Assembly: GCA_029532625.1 (NCBI GenBank)
Contig: JARFXM010000009.1
Span: 4,588,001 to 4,652,000, forward strand
Origin: Lomentospora prolificans
Taxonomy: Eukaryota; Ascomycota; Sordariomycetes; Microascales; Microascaceae
Length of the DNA stretch: 64,000 nt
Reading direction: 5' to 3'
In this document: piece by piece, positions 21,594-33,992 of the stretch
Layout: each line of letters opens with the position of its first letter
Position numbering within the stretch: position 1 is the stretch's first letter
Made by a program: the position numbers and the translations under genes
The notes under the pieces: model-generated
Seen by the model: only the letters and a program-made list of their open reading frames with translations
What the model was told of the DNA's origin: nothing
Databases searched by the model: none

Positions 21594-23889
21594 CTTGGGC
21601 GACGAGCGGGCGGGGCAATGACCGAATGATGGGGCAGCTGAACGAAGGCAGTATTAAATCAGGATCTAGAGAGTGTCTGTTTCCCCAAATAAACTAAGAA
21701 GTTGGCTTGCGCGCAAATCGGTCGAGTGAGAAGTTGATCAAGGCTCGCGCCGGGCGAGGCGACGGGAGGTGGTGGGTTGAGGGGGCGAAACGGTTGAGAT
21801 GGAGCAAAAGGCTGTCAACAGAATCGCCTTCGAAGGTTAATACATCGGTGATGTTTCCTCGTTATTGAGAATGATTTATCGATAATTATTGGCTGGTTGA
21901 AGGATGTCAAAAGCGGCCGCTATCAAGTAGATCGAAGGGACTCGAGATCGGGAGGTGGCCTCTAGAGAACGAAGGACGAGATGCGCTGGCGATTTTGCGA
22001 AGGGAGTGGTAGAGTCTCTGTTTCGTGGATAAAAGGGTAACTGGATAACTGGGTACGTGGGTACTTTGAAGGAAAGGGGAAGGTACTTATTAGGGGTCCT
22101 TGTTTTACCTTCCTGTGCCCAAGCCCCATTTGTGTAAATTCTCGCTTGTTCCGACCTGTCACCCTGCATAACTACTGCACAAGGGGCAGAGAACGCGTAG
22201 TACTCTTCAGATGCTAACAGTGCGTCCTCGAGACAATGTCGAACCATCTCGGTGACTAATGCCTCTAAAGGTACATTGCCAGTAGTAGAGCCACCTGCAG
22301 CGTATCAGATACACAAGTTTCAGGCTGTATTCCCTGACGCTGGATGTACATTTCTGAAGCATTTTGGAAGGCAAGAGAGGACAAGTTGAGGTCGGGGTAC
22401 TTATCATTCTACCTCAATATGGTGCTTCACATGTTCCTGGTTTTTAGTGGGTTTTGGCACCAGGAACCTGAACATAATCAGCGAGCCATGGCTGGCGGTC
22501 CCATTTCCCAGCGCCGAATCTGAACCTTTTTAGCACAGCCTCATCTGGTTGGGCCGGCTGGAAAGCCAGCGCTGGCAACCTCCCTCCACTTCAGACGAGC
22601 CGGGGACCCCGTTCAACCTCTTTTTGTATGTGCGGCCTCTCTTTGAGGCACTACCGGACCCGTTAAATATTGTCCAGTTTCCCGGAGCTGGCGCCATGGG
22701 ATTATTGTTTGCATTTGTATTTTTCTTCTCTCCTTTGCTCTTTTCCTTTCCCTTCCCGTTTCTGACGTGTGATACGTAATACACTCACGGAGAGCCAGCT
22801 ATCACGATCATGACCATCGATGACCGTCTATTCCGCTGGAAGATGCGGTTCTATTGGGGTCTGTAATGTCCCCATTTTCGAAACAGCGTCTTGGTGGGCG
22901 ATTGAGCCAGCGTTCCTAGCATGTGCTATTAGTGGCTATTAGTGGCCAAGAACCGTCCAGGGTGCACAGTGTCCTTCCTCAGGAACCCTTGAACGGATTC
23001 TCGTAGACTTTTGCGACGTCGATCGATCTCCATAACCCCAATGGATCCATTTGAACTATAGAATGAGAGAAAGCTCGACGTTTCATCGGAGGTGGTGCCA
23101 TAAATCACCACATTACATGCCGGCTCAGATAGCTAGCAGAGGCTTCCAAATGACTAGTTCGCCGTCAAGAGCCGTACCGACAGACTCTAACCCGTATTCT
23201 GTTGCCGAAAATCCACTTTCGGCCTTGAAATTTCCCGACTTTGATCTTTTGCTTGAAAGCCCAGTTGTTTTGTCGCCAATGTTTCAAAACTTCTTTTTTT
23301 AGTCTGCATATCGTTCCCCACTGCGTCCGGCCCGTCATCGACGCGACTGGGTTCCCTACAGTAGGAGTTAATGGAGGACACGCAACCTTGGTCCCACGAC
23401 GGAGAATACTCCCACGATGGATCCTGCAGGGGATAGGGGTAGGAAAACGTGAGCGGCAAGATCTGTACACCTCACAAACAGCTCTCGACTTCAAGGAATA
23501 CTGTTCGAAAAGAAAAACAAATGTTAAAAACAATAATCGCGGAAAGTTCGGAAGTACGGGCTTACTATGGTGTGCTTTTGAACGAGCGATATCCATACTA
23601 TAAACGTCGAAAGGCGCATCACTTTCATCAACGGAGAGGATGTCGCCCAGTCGAGAGCAATAGGCAGGAAGCCATCATAACGTGGAAAGCTCAGTATGAA
23701 GGGATGCTAACTAGAGGTCCTGCGCGGCTACCCTTACACGCTTTTATACCGTATCCTTCCCTAGAATAAGATACTAATAATAAACAAGACTGGATATAAC
23801 CGGACTCCAGCGGACCTATCCTATCAAGGCTGGAGCGTCAAGACGGGCGCAGCTACTCTGCCTTGTTGGTATCAGTCGAGTTAGGTCCA
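21594..23889. other. Spacer upstream of the NIPA transporter gene
   Basis: This includes the NIPA promoter. Small overlapping ORFs on both strands (for example 22530-22784 and 23165-23603) show no conserved motif, and I see no repeat or RNA gene. Confidence 0.5.
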
Positions 23890-24292
23890 TTATTTCCGTA
23901 AACGCCGTGAAAAAAACAGAATCGTCAAGAATACAAGATCAGAGTCGATGATGGGGCGCGTAACGGGAGCTAATTTCTCGGGTCCTTCATCTGATTGTTT
24001 TAAGATTCCTCGCCACTCATCCGTCCACAAGCTGCAGCTTGCTAGTACGCATACCCCCAAGGTTAAGCATGGAATGTTCGTTACGCCCCGCGCGGTTCTA
24101 ATGATAATTCTGAAGATATTCGAGGGAGCTGGGGCTGACCATCCAGCAGAGCAAACGCACCGGGTTAGTATGACCATCAAAAAGCGCCACCTACCTTGAA
24201 TGAGAGCGCTTCAACTCCTCTTTGAACTTGAAGAGAGCATGTAGGCTTACTAGGCCGTAAACGATATCCTGCTGTCTTGGTAAGGAGGCCAT
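23890..24292 (-). CDS. Possible small two-exon gene, function unknown
   Basis: Candidate exons 24292-24195 and 24097-23890 (101 aa). The donor is GTAGGT, a perfect TACTAAC lies on the minus strand at 24170-24164 and the acceptor is TTAG at 24099-24098; phase is kept (2 then 1). The product would have an amphipathic or hydrophobic start (DIVYGLVSLHALFKFKEEL), a central hydrophobic stretch (TLGVCVLASCSLW), a second one near the end (DLVFLTILFF) and a basic tail RRLRK. It lies 214 nt downstream of the acidic-protein gene on the same strand. I do not recognise it. A closer AG (about 24139) would give a shorter, unconvincing product, and the branch-to-acceptor distance is long, so it may be a chance ORF within a 3' UTR. 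Confidence 0.3.
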
Positions 24293-24505
24293 CGTGCTGG
24301 GGCCTTTGGGATGATATCCGAACGCTAAATATAAAGTCTGATGTAGATCTGGGAAAGAAATATACTTCGCCTTTTCCGGGCGAGGTGGGTTGCGCGGGAT
24401 ACGATATGCTTCATTCATGAAAGAGGGGGGAAGAAGCAAATCTGGCAAGAGGTTATGAAATAGGGGTACTGATTTTAACCAAGGGTTCAAGGGGTGACAA
24501 GGCCG

Positions 24506-26681
24506 CTAAGAACGACGACGCTTGACGTCTGCATTCGTCAGTTAACAAGAATCCACTCGGTTTTAGGGAGTATAGACATACCATTCTCATCATCCAAGTC
24601 AAACTCCTCTCCATCGTTCACCTCGGAATGCGGCCGTTTCCCGGAGCCGCTCAGAGTCTCTTTCAAGTTGCTGTCGTTGGTTTCTTCAGGGAAATCACGC
24701 CAGTCAATCTCCTCTAAGGATCCGCCAGCGACTGCATCTTCGTCGATTCCTAGGCTCATGTCGCCATTTACATTATTGTCGTCATAGTCAATTTCGTTCT
24801 CAGTATGGCCATCTAGGGTGGCCGTGGCGCTACTATCTGCTAGGTTTCTTTGTCCTAGATCGACGGTACCGTTTTCATCATCGTCGCCAATCATCTCAAT
24901 GAGATCAAAACCGGAATCTAGTGCTTCATTGGCGGGTTGTTCAGTGCGTAGGTCATCGTACACTTGATCTAAAATGAAGATGGCTCAGTAGCTGATTCTC
25001 TGTATTTGGCAAGGGATCGACTCCTACCATTTGATGTTACTATTTCCTCCACCTCAGTAACTTCGACTGTGACGAGGTCGCTGACAAGATCTTCGGAATT
25101 ATTGCCAGTTTCAAGGTCAGCCTGGGCTTCAGTGTCGTCGGCTGCCTCCAAATCGTTAACAGGGTGTTGATCAAGTTCGTCTTCGACCTCCTCGCCATCA
25201 ACACTACCATCTTCATAGTATTGGTGTTCTTCAACGTGTCCTTCACGATTCTCAGTTGAAGCCTCTACTTCGTTCTGACTTTCGTCATCGTTGTCTTGCT
25301 CTGAGGCCATGTCGTCTTCAGGAGAACCACCATCTTCCTCAGCATCACCCGAGATATCATTCTCGCCATCCTCACCATCCTCGGCGCCATCACCGTCACT
25401 ACTATCAGCGTGCATGCCGGCATTGCTGTCATCATGGCCGCCTTGGCCCTGCGGATTAAGCTGAAAGCAATAAATAATTTCGTCAAGACCCTTTCCATTG
25501 AAAGCCTCATCAATAAGAAGCTCTAAGCGCTTAGCCGGATGTGGCCGAATAAGCAGGTTCGTGTATAGAGTCCGCGTCACGTCTGGATCCTGGTTCTTTG
25601 CCAACTGATCGAAGATCTCATGGAGTTGCCTGAGAGTGACACCTGAAAGGTGTTCGCGATGTGTAGACTAAGTCAACAAGATTAGTACGATGCTAAGGAT
25701 AGAGATGGAAGGCCTCAAACATACTTCAGCATATTCTAGACCAAGTTCGTCGACCTGTAGTACGAGCTCATCTTGTGGGCCGAGGTCATCAATGAGCTCT
25801 TGCCGGAACCTCGAAAGAAGGTTGTCCACTGTGACATCCAGCACGGCAACATCTTCAAAAAACCCCATTTGAACATCTACATTGCTTTGTCCGTGGATAA
25901 GAGGGTACTCCTGATTGCGATAATTAACCGAGATGTCAGGACATGACGTAGGCAGCTCTCCCTGATCATCTTCGGACTCTTCGGTTGACTGCTCATCTTG
26001 TACTCCCACCTGCTCAGATTGGGCTTCCTCTTCGTCTTGCTCCTGCTCTTCTTCGACGTCTTCATGGGTACCCTCATCGGGGTGGACCTTAGCGTCCACG
26101 CCAAAATCGTGATCGTCTTCGACGTGGTCAGGTTCGTTTGCATACTCGATCGAAATATCTTTGCTCTCAGCCTCGGCACCTAACTGTTCACCGTCTTCCT
26201 CATCGTACGTTATCTCATGTTCCACAACTTCTTCGACAACCGTCTGGTCGTGCGCATGAGAGGTATGACCCCTATCAGCATAATCGGCCCCTTCAGCCTC
26301 GATAGTCTCTTGGCTAGCGCCCATGCTAGCAATAGTCTCTGTTGGTACCTCATCCTGAAAGTCGGAATCGCCCATATGGATATCAAAGGAGGGTGTGAGA
26401 GCATCGCCGTCGGCTGCATTATTCAGGTCTGGGACTGCCAGGGACGCTCCGTTACTGTCTAAGGAAGGCTGTTCTTCCCAGTCGATTTCGTTCAAGATAT
26501 CGGTCGGCTTAGATGCCGAGTCAACCGCAAATCCACTTTCTCCAGCTATGCCTGAAAGCACATCGTTCGATTCAGCCGGTGGATATTCCACGCCAGATGC
26601 GACATCACCGCCGCCGTCGAAGGTGACAAGGTCCGTATCGAGTTGGCCGTCCAAAGGCACTTGTGAGACTTCAGTTGCCAT
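24506..26681 (-). CDS. Large acidic fungal protein, function unknown
   Basis: Four exons on the minus strand: 26681-25725, 25667-25028, 24968-24582 and 24528-24506 (668 aa). The last exon adds only DVKRRRS, a basic nuclear-localisation-like end. Residues 1-250 and about 400-660 are highly acidic and probably disordered. Between them, about 255-395, lies an ordered region (ISVNYRNQEYPL, a long helix around VDNLLSRFRQEL, then LSGVTLRQLHEIFDQL and RTLYTNLLIRPHPAKRLELLIDEA ending in GKGLDEIIYCF). Short motifs of the EIDW/EIDY kind recur at about 65, 156, 591 and 619. The architecture matches an ascomycete-specific family that I recall only as conserved hypothetical. Acidic repeats plus a basic tail suggest a nuclear, protein-binding role, but that is inference. 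Confidence 0.85.
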
Positions 26682-27412
26682 CTCAACTTCCCCCCAGCGC
26701 TTTCATTCGACGGCAAAGATTCAGAGGGAGGCGCAAACAGCAGAATATTTCGAGATGCGGGCAATACGTGTCGGAACTCGAGAGTGGGAGATCTCGAACG
26801 GCTTCAGGCAATGTGGGCAAAGGCGTTTGAAATTTCCTATCGGTTTCGGGTGCGCTCGGAGCTACGGCTATGGGTTGGATTGATGGAGTATCGAAAATAG
26901 TGCCGAAAGCGTGGTTGAGATGATACCTTCTTCGAAAATGGAAAAAAAGATGGTAAAGGGAAAGCAGGGCAAATGGGATACAAGAGTCGATGATGGGTAT
27001 GAATGATAGTCGCGTTTTACCTTGGAAAAAGCGCGGTTAATTATGCCAATAATTCCATGGGACAAGGCAAGTTTGAGGAAGGCCAGAGGGAGAGCAGGAG
27101 CATGCACGGGCCATTTTATCATGTGCAACGACTGGTGGGAGCCAGGTGGCGTCGTGGAGGGGGAAGGACATTACCATGACGGGGTTGTCAAAGTGATCTC
27201 CTTGTAAGTATAGGGGTTATCTATCTATCAAGATTAAGGGTACTGATTTGTGTACCTTACTTAGTATTACCGCTCTGGCTGAGTCTCGCTAAATCGAGGA
27301 ACAGTGGACACCTTCGACATCCCACCTGGCATTCTGTGGCCCAGCCTGGACAATACATCCCTATCGTAGGAACCGAACATCCAAGTCTACCCACCTTCGT
27401 ATACGCATCAAT
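26682..27412. other. Divergent promoter region, acidic protein and coatomer delta
   Basis: A 731-nt spacer between two divergent start codons. No ORF with gene-like features is seen. Confidence 0.5.
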
Positions 27413-29215
27413 ATGGTACGAATGCCAATGTTCCAATTCCTTTCTCAAGTGGTACGGAAAACCTATACTAATGGCGGGCTAGGTTGTCCTCGCCGCCTCC
27501 ATTTGCACCCGCGGCGGCAAGGCCGTGCTCTCGAGGCAGTTTCGTGAGATGCCTCGATCCAGAATAGAAGCTCTACTAGCATCATTCCCTAAGCTCGCAG
27601 ATAGCGGCACGCAACATACGACTGTCGAGCAGGACAATGTTCGCTTCGTGTACCAACCCCTCGACGAGCTCTACATGGTGCTCATCACCAACAAGCAATC
27701 CAACATTCTCCAAGATATCGACTCGCTCCACCTATTCGCCCAGGTCGTCACAAGCACATGCAAGAGCCTGGACGAACGGGAAATCCTCCGACATGCCTAT
27801 GACTTATTGAGTGCGTTCGATGAGTTGGTTACGCTCGGATACCGAGAGAACTTGACGATTAGCCAGATCAGGACCTTCCTTGAGATGGAGAGCCACGAAG
27901 AGCGCATCCAAGAAATCATTGCCAGGGTATGGAGACCAGCGAGGTTCCCCGCAAATGTGTGAACCTTCGAGTAGTACTAACTACCAGAACAGAACAAAGA
28001 GCTTGAGGCTACCGAGGAGAGAAAGCGCAAGGCAAAGCAACTTGAAATGCAGCGTAAGGAATCTGCCAGAGGGATGCGCGGAGTCCCCCGAACCCCGGTT
28101 TATCCTACCTACACCCCGCCTTCCCGGCCCGCCGCACAAGAAACGTTTGACTCCTACGAGGCTGAGAAGAACAAAACTTTCAATAAGTAAGTTACCCTTG
28201 GGCACGGCTACGTACTTCTGCACAATTATCGCGGGATTGCAACTGACAAGAGTAGGCCTACTGCTCTCAAGGGCAAAGGCATGCAGCTGGGCAAGAAATC
28301 CAAGACGACAGACATGTTTGAGCGCGTCCGTGGTGAGATGGGCGCCGAGATTGACGACAGCCCGCTCGTCACCCCCGCGCCCGCGACGGCCTCCCAAGCA
28401 GCGGAGCCTCGCGCCTCCACAACCATGGATCGCGATGCCATCCACATTGTTGTTTCGGAGTCAATCACGGCAAACCTATCCAGAGAAGGTGCAGTCAACT
28501 CGATTTCGGTCAACGGTGATCTCACACTTCGTATTTCCGATCCTAGCTTGACCAGGATTCAACTTGGCCTGACCGCCAATTCATCCCACGGTGTCCAATT
28601 CCGAACGCACCCCAAAGTGGACCGAAACACTTTCACCAAGTCTAAAATTATTCAGATGGCCAACACTGCTCAAGGTTTCCCCGTCAATAACTCTGTTGGC
28701 GTGCTTCGGTGGCGAGCAACCCCCAAGGCGGATGATACCAGTGCCTGCCCTATCACATTCACTGTCTGGATTAACAAGGACTCTGATAAGTACAACATGA
28801 CCGTTGAGTACGAGCTTACCGGCGGTGACTCGTTAAAAGATGTCAGTGTCTTGATCCCCTACCAAGCTGCCGAACCGGTGGTATCCAGCTTTGACGCTAC
28901 GTACGACATCATGGGCGATATGCTAGAATGGACTATCGGTTCCATCGACGAGGAGAACGCCAGCGGTTCGTTTGAGTTCGAAGCAGAGGCCAACGATGAG
29001 AACGACTTCTTCCCGATGACAGTTCGGTTTCAAAAGACGTCACCTTACATCAACGTCGATGTACGTTTTATTAACCCTATGTCTCTACCCACGCAAAGTT
29101 TAGCTACTAACAACTCATTCCTTAGGTAAATTCTGTCTCGCTCGTGGATATGGATGAGGAAATCACCTTCTCAAAGGATGTTAAGTCTGTGGCCGAGAAC
29201 TACATAATTGAATAA
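27413..29215 (+). CDS. RET2: Coatomer subunit delta (delta-COP)
   Basis: Five exons: 27413-27415 (the ATG alone), 27483-27926, 27993-28186, 28256-29060 and 29126-29215 (511 aa). The 67-nt first intron has a TACTAAT branch site. Splicing yields MVVLAASICTRGGKAVLSRQF, the canonical start. Residues 1 to about 140 form the longin-like domain; a charged linker with KELEATEERKRKAKQLEMQ follows; a mu-homology domain runs from about 265 to the end (DAIHIVVSESITANLSREG to ITFSKDVKSVAENYIIE). Delta-COP is part of the F-subcomplex of COPI coats, which binds cargo and returns vesicles from the Golgi to the ER. Length matches the fungal family. No in-frame ATG precedes the mid-domain MPRSR in exon 2, which supports the split start codon. 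Confidence 0.95.
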
Positions 29216-29758
29216 ACTGATGGATTGCTGGGTGAGATGGGAACCGGTTTAGGGCACGACTTCGTCTTCGGCTTATGAAAAAACGGCTGGTGGGATTAAC
29301 GACTAGCGTCTGGCGCTAATAGAGTGCTTGATTCGTAACGGAGGTGACGGTCAACTATTTATCTCAATAGATGAGGATCGCTTGATTTACCGCGACATCC
29401 TGTCCTCCTTGTAGCAAGAGAAGGAAGCTTGTCAGTATCAGAAATTCACACTGTCGCATAAGCGCGAGTGACCCGAGCTCTTTGCGGTTGTCGTACAGTG
29501 CGGGGTATTATATCCAGAGAGCACACATTTACCAACAGCTCCATCATTATCTAGAACAACAACTCCTCTAAACTCGCCTCGCGTTAATCCGCAACCAATC
29601 CAGATCTCCACAATGGTGTAAAGCCTTAAGGCCACTACGTTTTATGTTTTACCAATCGCGACTTTATTCCCGGACCAGACGCATTGCTCATGTCGAGAGA
29701 CTTAGCAGTCCCTACGTAGCCAAGGCCCTCGCATCCGCGATTGGGGCTTATACGCAAA
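29216..29758. other. Spacer between coatomer delta and APC4
   Basis: 543 nt with the 3' UTR of the upstream gene and the promoter of APC4. Nothing else is recognised. Confidence 0.5.
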
Positions 29759-32446
29759 ATGTTGACTCCGATCACGCTCTCCGCTTTTAGTGAGACCAAG
29801 TACGAACGCCCGGCCCAAGATGGTCTGCCTGTAAGCTCGCCGACTGTTGACCTCTCGGTCACCTGGGATGGCGCCGGGGGAAATGTACTGGTGTACAGAC
29901 CGAAAAATGAAGTTGTATCCAAGATCCACCAAGCGGCCAAGGGTAGAAGAGAAGCTGCCGCTGTTACTGCAGTGAGATGGAAACCTGATGGTACGTTCTA
30001 CTCTCAGTTCTTCATGGCTAAGACTACCACCACGTCTATGATCCAGGTATAACGCCGGCACATGCGCATGTTAACCCGCATCACAGGCCAGTTCATTGCC
30101 GTCGCTTGGGATGATGGATATGTACGATTGATGGGTCTTGAAAATAACAAAGCAGCGCACAACATAAAGGTCCTGGAAGCTGGACAAGCCAAGATCACGC
30201 ATATTGGGTGGACGAGCAACAGTGTCATGAAAAAGTTCGAGAGACGGATCGGTAACGCCACATCTACGTGGCAGGGTGTCCTCGGGAAAGATGCGCCTAC
30301 CGCCGACTTGCCGCGCGAACTCACTTTCTTGGAGGTTGATACCGCATTGCCCAAGATTAGCCCGCTACCTAGTGGTAGTGCCGGTTCCGGGTAGGGTTGA
30401 TCTCCACCGTCATGCCAAGAGTTGATACTAACGATGAAGACAGGGAGGACTCCATGGTTTTCACCCTAAGGACAGGCATCGATTTTCTATTCCAGCCTTT
30501 CAAGCCAGAAGATAGCGAAGAGGTTTCGGTTATGATTGTCGGTACGGACAAGAACGACATTCACCTTAGCATATACGATTCCTTCACCGTTGGAACCTTC
30601 AAATACAGGTCTACCGAAGAACCCAACATGGACTTTCGCCTGCTGCACCACGCATCCCATCATGATCTCTCCACACATGCTCTAGTTTTCAAGTCAACTC
30701 ACAACAGCCTCGCTATAGTGCCAATGGATCTTTCTTTTATTGTTTCCTCTCCCATCAACCTATCCCTTCTAGCGTCCAAGTTGACAACGCTACAAAAGCT
30801 GCTAAGGTATTTAAGGCAAACGCTTCTTCACATGCAAGTCGAATTCAAGAATGCCCGGGAGCTGCCGTCCCGTTTCCTCGCAAACGTCCAAGAAGATCTA
30901 CAGAGCGCCGAAAACGGACCCCGGGATATTGTTCCCGCCCTCTACCACACGCTCGTCACAGGCCACACTTACGAGATCGTGAAAGAGTGGTTGGTCGATA
31001 GCCTTGCCGAGAGAGTAAGTACCCATCATTAGCTACCTCTAGAATCTCTCTTACCATCCATGTAGGGTCATAAGCGGTGGGACAGGGCTGTTGTTTCTGG
31101 ACTAGAGAATCTTCGAAGCATAATTCACGAAAATTTTCTCCCCGCCCTTGAACGGTGCGGCGTCATCCTCAGTCGCCTGAAAGGCCTCGCCCAATTTTAC
31201 GAAACCCGTGACGATACGGGGCTTACGGCCATCCAAATCACCCGCCTCATGGACACTGTAGCCTGCCTCACACTAGTCGGCCATCATATGCTTTTGATAG
31301 TGATGGAAGAACTTGAACTATTCACCTCGTTCTCTTCATGGTTGAGGTTCCAGATTGACCGTCTCGCGACGAGCTCCGGCACCGACGAGCTCATGGAGAG
31401 GGAAGCGACGATGAACAATAGCCATATACTAGCCTATATCCGGAAATATCTTCTACGGAGCCCGCTGGCAGTCTTCTTGGTCGATGATGAGACGAGCGGT
31501 GATTGGGAAGCGGTAACTAAAGGCCAATCTCTCCTCGAAGCTCTCGATGCACAATTAAAGAAGCATGAGAATGGCCAGCAGTTTGCCAAGTTTTTACCCA
31601 ATTTACACTGGCTTTTGAGTCACCTAGATGACAGGGCTAGCGGTGTTTTTAACGATATTGCGCAATCTCAAAAAAGGAGCGTGCGATTCGGACATGCCAC
31701 GCGGGTCGCGTTAGAACATGAGATCCGTGGAGTCGATATCCGCATGGACACGGTTCCTAGATTAGGGGTGCGCATACGCCTAGTCTGCTGTCTTGGGTGG
31801 CTACTAATATACTTTGTGGCAGGATGTCGTCGACGGATTGGCATATACCGCCATTACTATAAAAGAGAAAGAAAACGAAAGTAGGTATTCACCAGTGACG
31901 CATCACATTTCAGTCTGGTCCTAGTCTGACGAGGCCCTAGTACTTCTATTCCGAACCTCTATCCCAATTGTCAACGGTATAAGTAGCAAAGTTGAAACAC
32001 AGTGTTGCGCCGTATCAGTCGCAGCCGGCAAGGTCATCGACATCAAATTCCTTACTCCCACCATCCTACTCATCCTCACGTCCCAGAAGGGTAAGTCGAC
32101 TCTTCTCCGCATCACCTTTTTGAATATCCATCGCGCACGTTATACTGGTGAGTCCCGAACTGACCCAAGAGTAGATTCCTCTCCGTCCCTTCTTTCCCTC
32201 TCCCTCTCCACGCCAACTCTCCCTTGGGTTCCTTACGCCCCTTCCACCCCATTCCCCGCCCCGTTTCAACTTGAACCCGACACGGTAGTCTCCACTGAGA
32301 TCCCCATCCGCAAAGAAGACGAATTCGTACCGGTGCAAATGGATATCCACGATAAGAGTGAAAGTAGGGGCCCAATGCCGATCAGGGTCTGCCTACTTAG
32401 CAAAGACCGGTGCAGATACCGGGTGTTCGAGCTGAAGCAAGGCTGA
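29759..32446 (+). CDS. APC4: Anaphase-promoting complex subunit 4
   Basis: Six exons: 29759-29990, 30087-30390, 30444-31014, 31066-31767, 31823-31880 and 31941-32446 (790 aa if the last exon is unspliced). The N-terminus carries the APC4 WD40 signature (DLSVTWDGAGGNVLVYRPKNEVVSKI, then AVRWKPDGQFIAVAWDDGYVRLMGLE). The middle (about 290-600) is the long helical APC4 domain with HDLSTHALVFKSTHNSLAIVPMDLSF. The C-terminal part returns to beta propeller, ending with EDEFVPVQMDIHDKSESRGPMP. Intron 2 is 53 nt with a perfect TACTAAC. The intron at 31881-31940 was placed to keep the frame: it joins KEKENE to ILLFRTSIPIVNG. The protein is part of the ubiquitin ligase that triggers anaphase. An in-frame segment, 32148-32288, may be an intron. 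Confidence 0.9.
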
Positions 32447-32691
32447 AGGGAGGACACTTGCACAGCTCGATTCATACGCCAATGACGGGTAGGATGGCTG
32501 GCACAACAAGAAGGGTTAATAGACAGGTCATAACAATGTCTTCGCACACCTATTTTCTAGCCCCCATCGTCAGACAAAATGTAGTCTCATACACGCCTTC
32601 CTATACAGTAACCGGGGTCTCATAAGTCGCTGAGGCTTCATCCTAGAAGAATTTGAGGAGACTGACCAAGGTCATTTGTGAGGTGTAGTCC

Positions 32692-33992
32692 TCATTTCCT
32701 AGGCTTGGTGATCTCAAAAAACTCCTTTAAACCCTGCACCACTGCCTCAACATTCATATTCACCAACGGCATCTTATCGTAGGAGTCCTCCTTCATGATC
32801 GCTACAAGAGCGAGGTACCTATCCACCTCGCGCAGCATGATCGGCCTATTCCCGTCGTGCAGCATCATAGAGCTCTCAGCACAGGGACAGGCGACTTGGT
32901 CCTCCAGCCTCATGTTCCACGGCTCGCCCTCGAGCTTGTGTCTCTGTTCTGGGCGACGAAGCCACGAGCCGTAAACTTCCGTGATGTCTATGATGACATC
33001 AATGTAGTCGGAGCAAATTTCGTACGACGCCATATCGGCAGGCGCCGAGTCAGTAGCAATGTATATTTTGCTAAGTACGTCGAAGAGATACGCCTTCTCG
33101 AAACGGCAAGTACGGCAGAGGTTAGTTAGGATGCCCTCAAGAATACCGAGTCGAGGGATGAGCTTCTGAATGACCTTGCTGAAAGCTTCGAAAATAGAGT
33201 GATTATAGATAGATGTGAGGTGAAAGGTTACTGGGGCGTTCTCGATTCCGTTATCGGACAGCTCATCCTGGATGCGGATGGTGATGTCTCGCTGGATATC
33301 AAGCTTAAAATCATCCGATAGGCCATCGACCTTATGGATGAAGACTTCGATATTGAGGTTAGAATAGTTGCGTTGAAGGTAGAGGATGGTGGCGTTTAGA
33401 CGGGCAACCGCCTCGAGATAATCGTCCTGGGCATCGATAACCCATATAAGCGCGCCGACCTCGCTGAAAATGGCGTCGATATCGAAATTAGGGTTTTCGA
33501 AAAAATCTATCTGACCAGGAAAATCCCAAACTTGGAAATCCATGAATGACCTGTCCATGAGCTTGTTAGAATTCGCGCAGTGACAACAAATACGACTACA
33601 CCGAAGATAAGCACATACGCCATCTGGTCTTTTTGGATCCTAGCGGTCGATTCGAGATACAGAGTCTCGCTTGGGGGCAGCTTCTGGAAGACAACGCTCG
33701 ATATAGATGACTTGCCGCTTCTGCGTGAATCGTCAGCTAACATGGTCCAGGAGACGATATATCGAGAGTCTCGGTGGCCGTACCTGCTTTGTCCCATCAA
33801 TAAAAGACGAGGTCGCCCTTTCGTAGTTGATGGGGGCCCTTGGGGCACGCCCTGTTGCTTGCTCCCATCTTGTTTCGATGGGCCGGTACTGCTCTGTTCA
33901 AAAACACGTTGAAGATTTAGCTTTGCTGGACTCTCGCGGTCATCCGGGGGAGCCATCGACGGACGGTTCGGAGGTGTCAGAGGAGAAGCCAT
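32692..33992 (-). CDS. GTR2: Rag-type GTPase Gtr2 (RagC/D homologue)
   Basis: Three exons on the minus strand: 33992-33784, 33720-33619 and 33550-32692 (389 aa). An N-terminal extension of about 60 Gly/Pro/Gln-rich residues precedes the G domain. The P-loop is GQSRSGKS (67-74); next come the switch I region with TLYLESTARIQKD, the G3 segment VWDFPGQIDFF, and HKVDGLSDD in the G4 position, all typical of Gtr2 rather than Gtr1 (which has DVEHS). The C-terminal part is the roadblock-like dimerisation domain. With Gtr1 it forms the EGO/Ragulator-bound heterodimer on the vacuole that passes amino-acid signals to TORC1. The second intron has a CTAAC branch. Only 245 nt separate its end from the convergent APC4. 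Confidence 0.93.
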
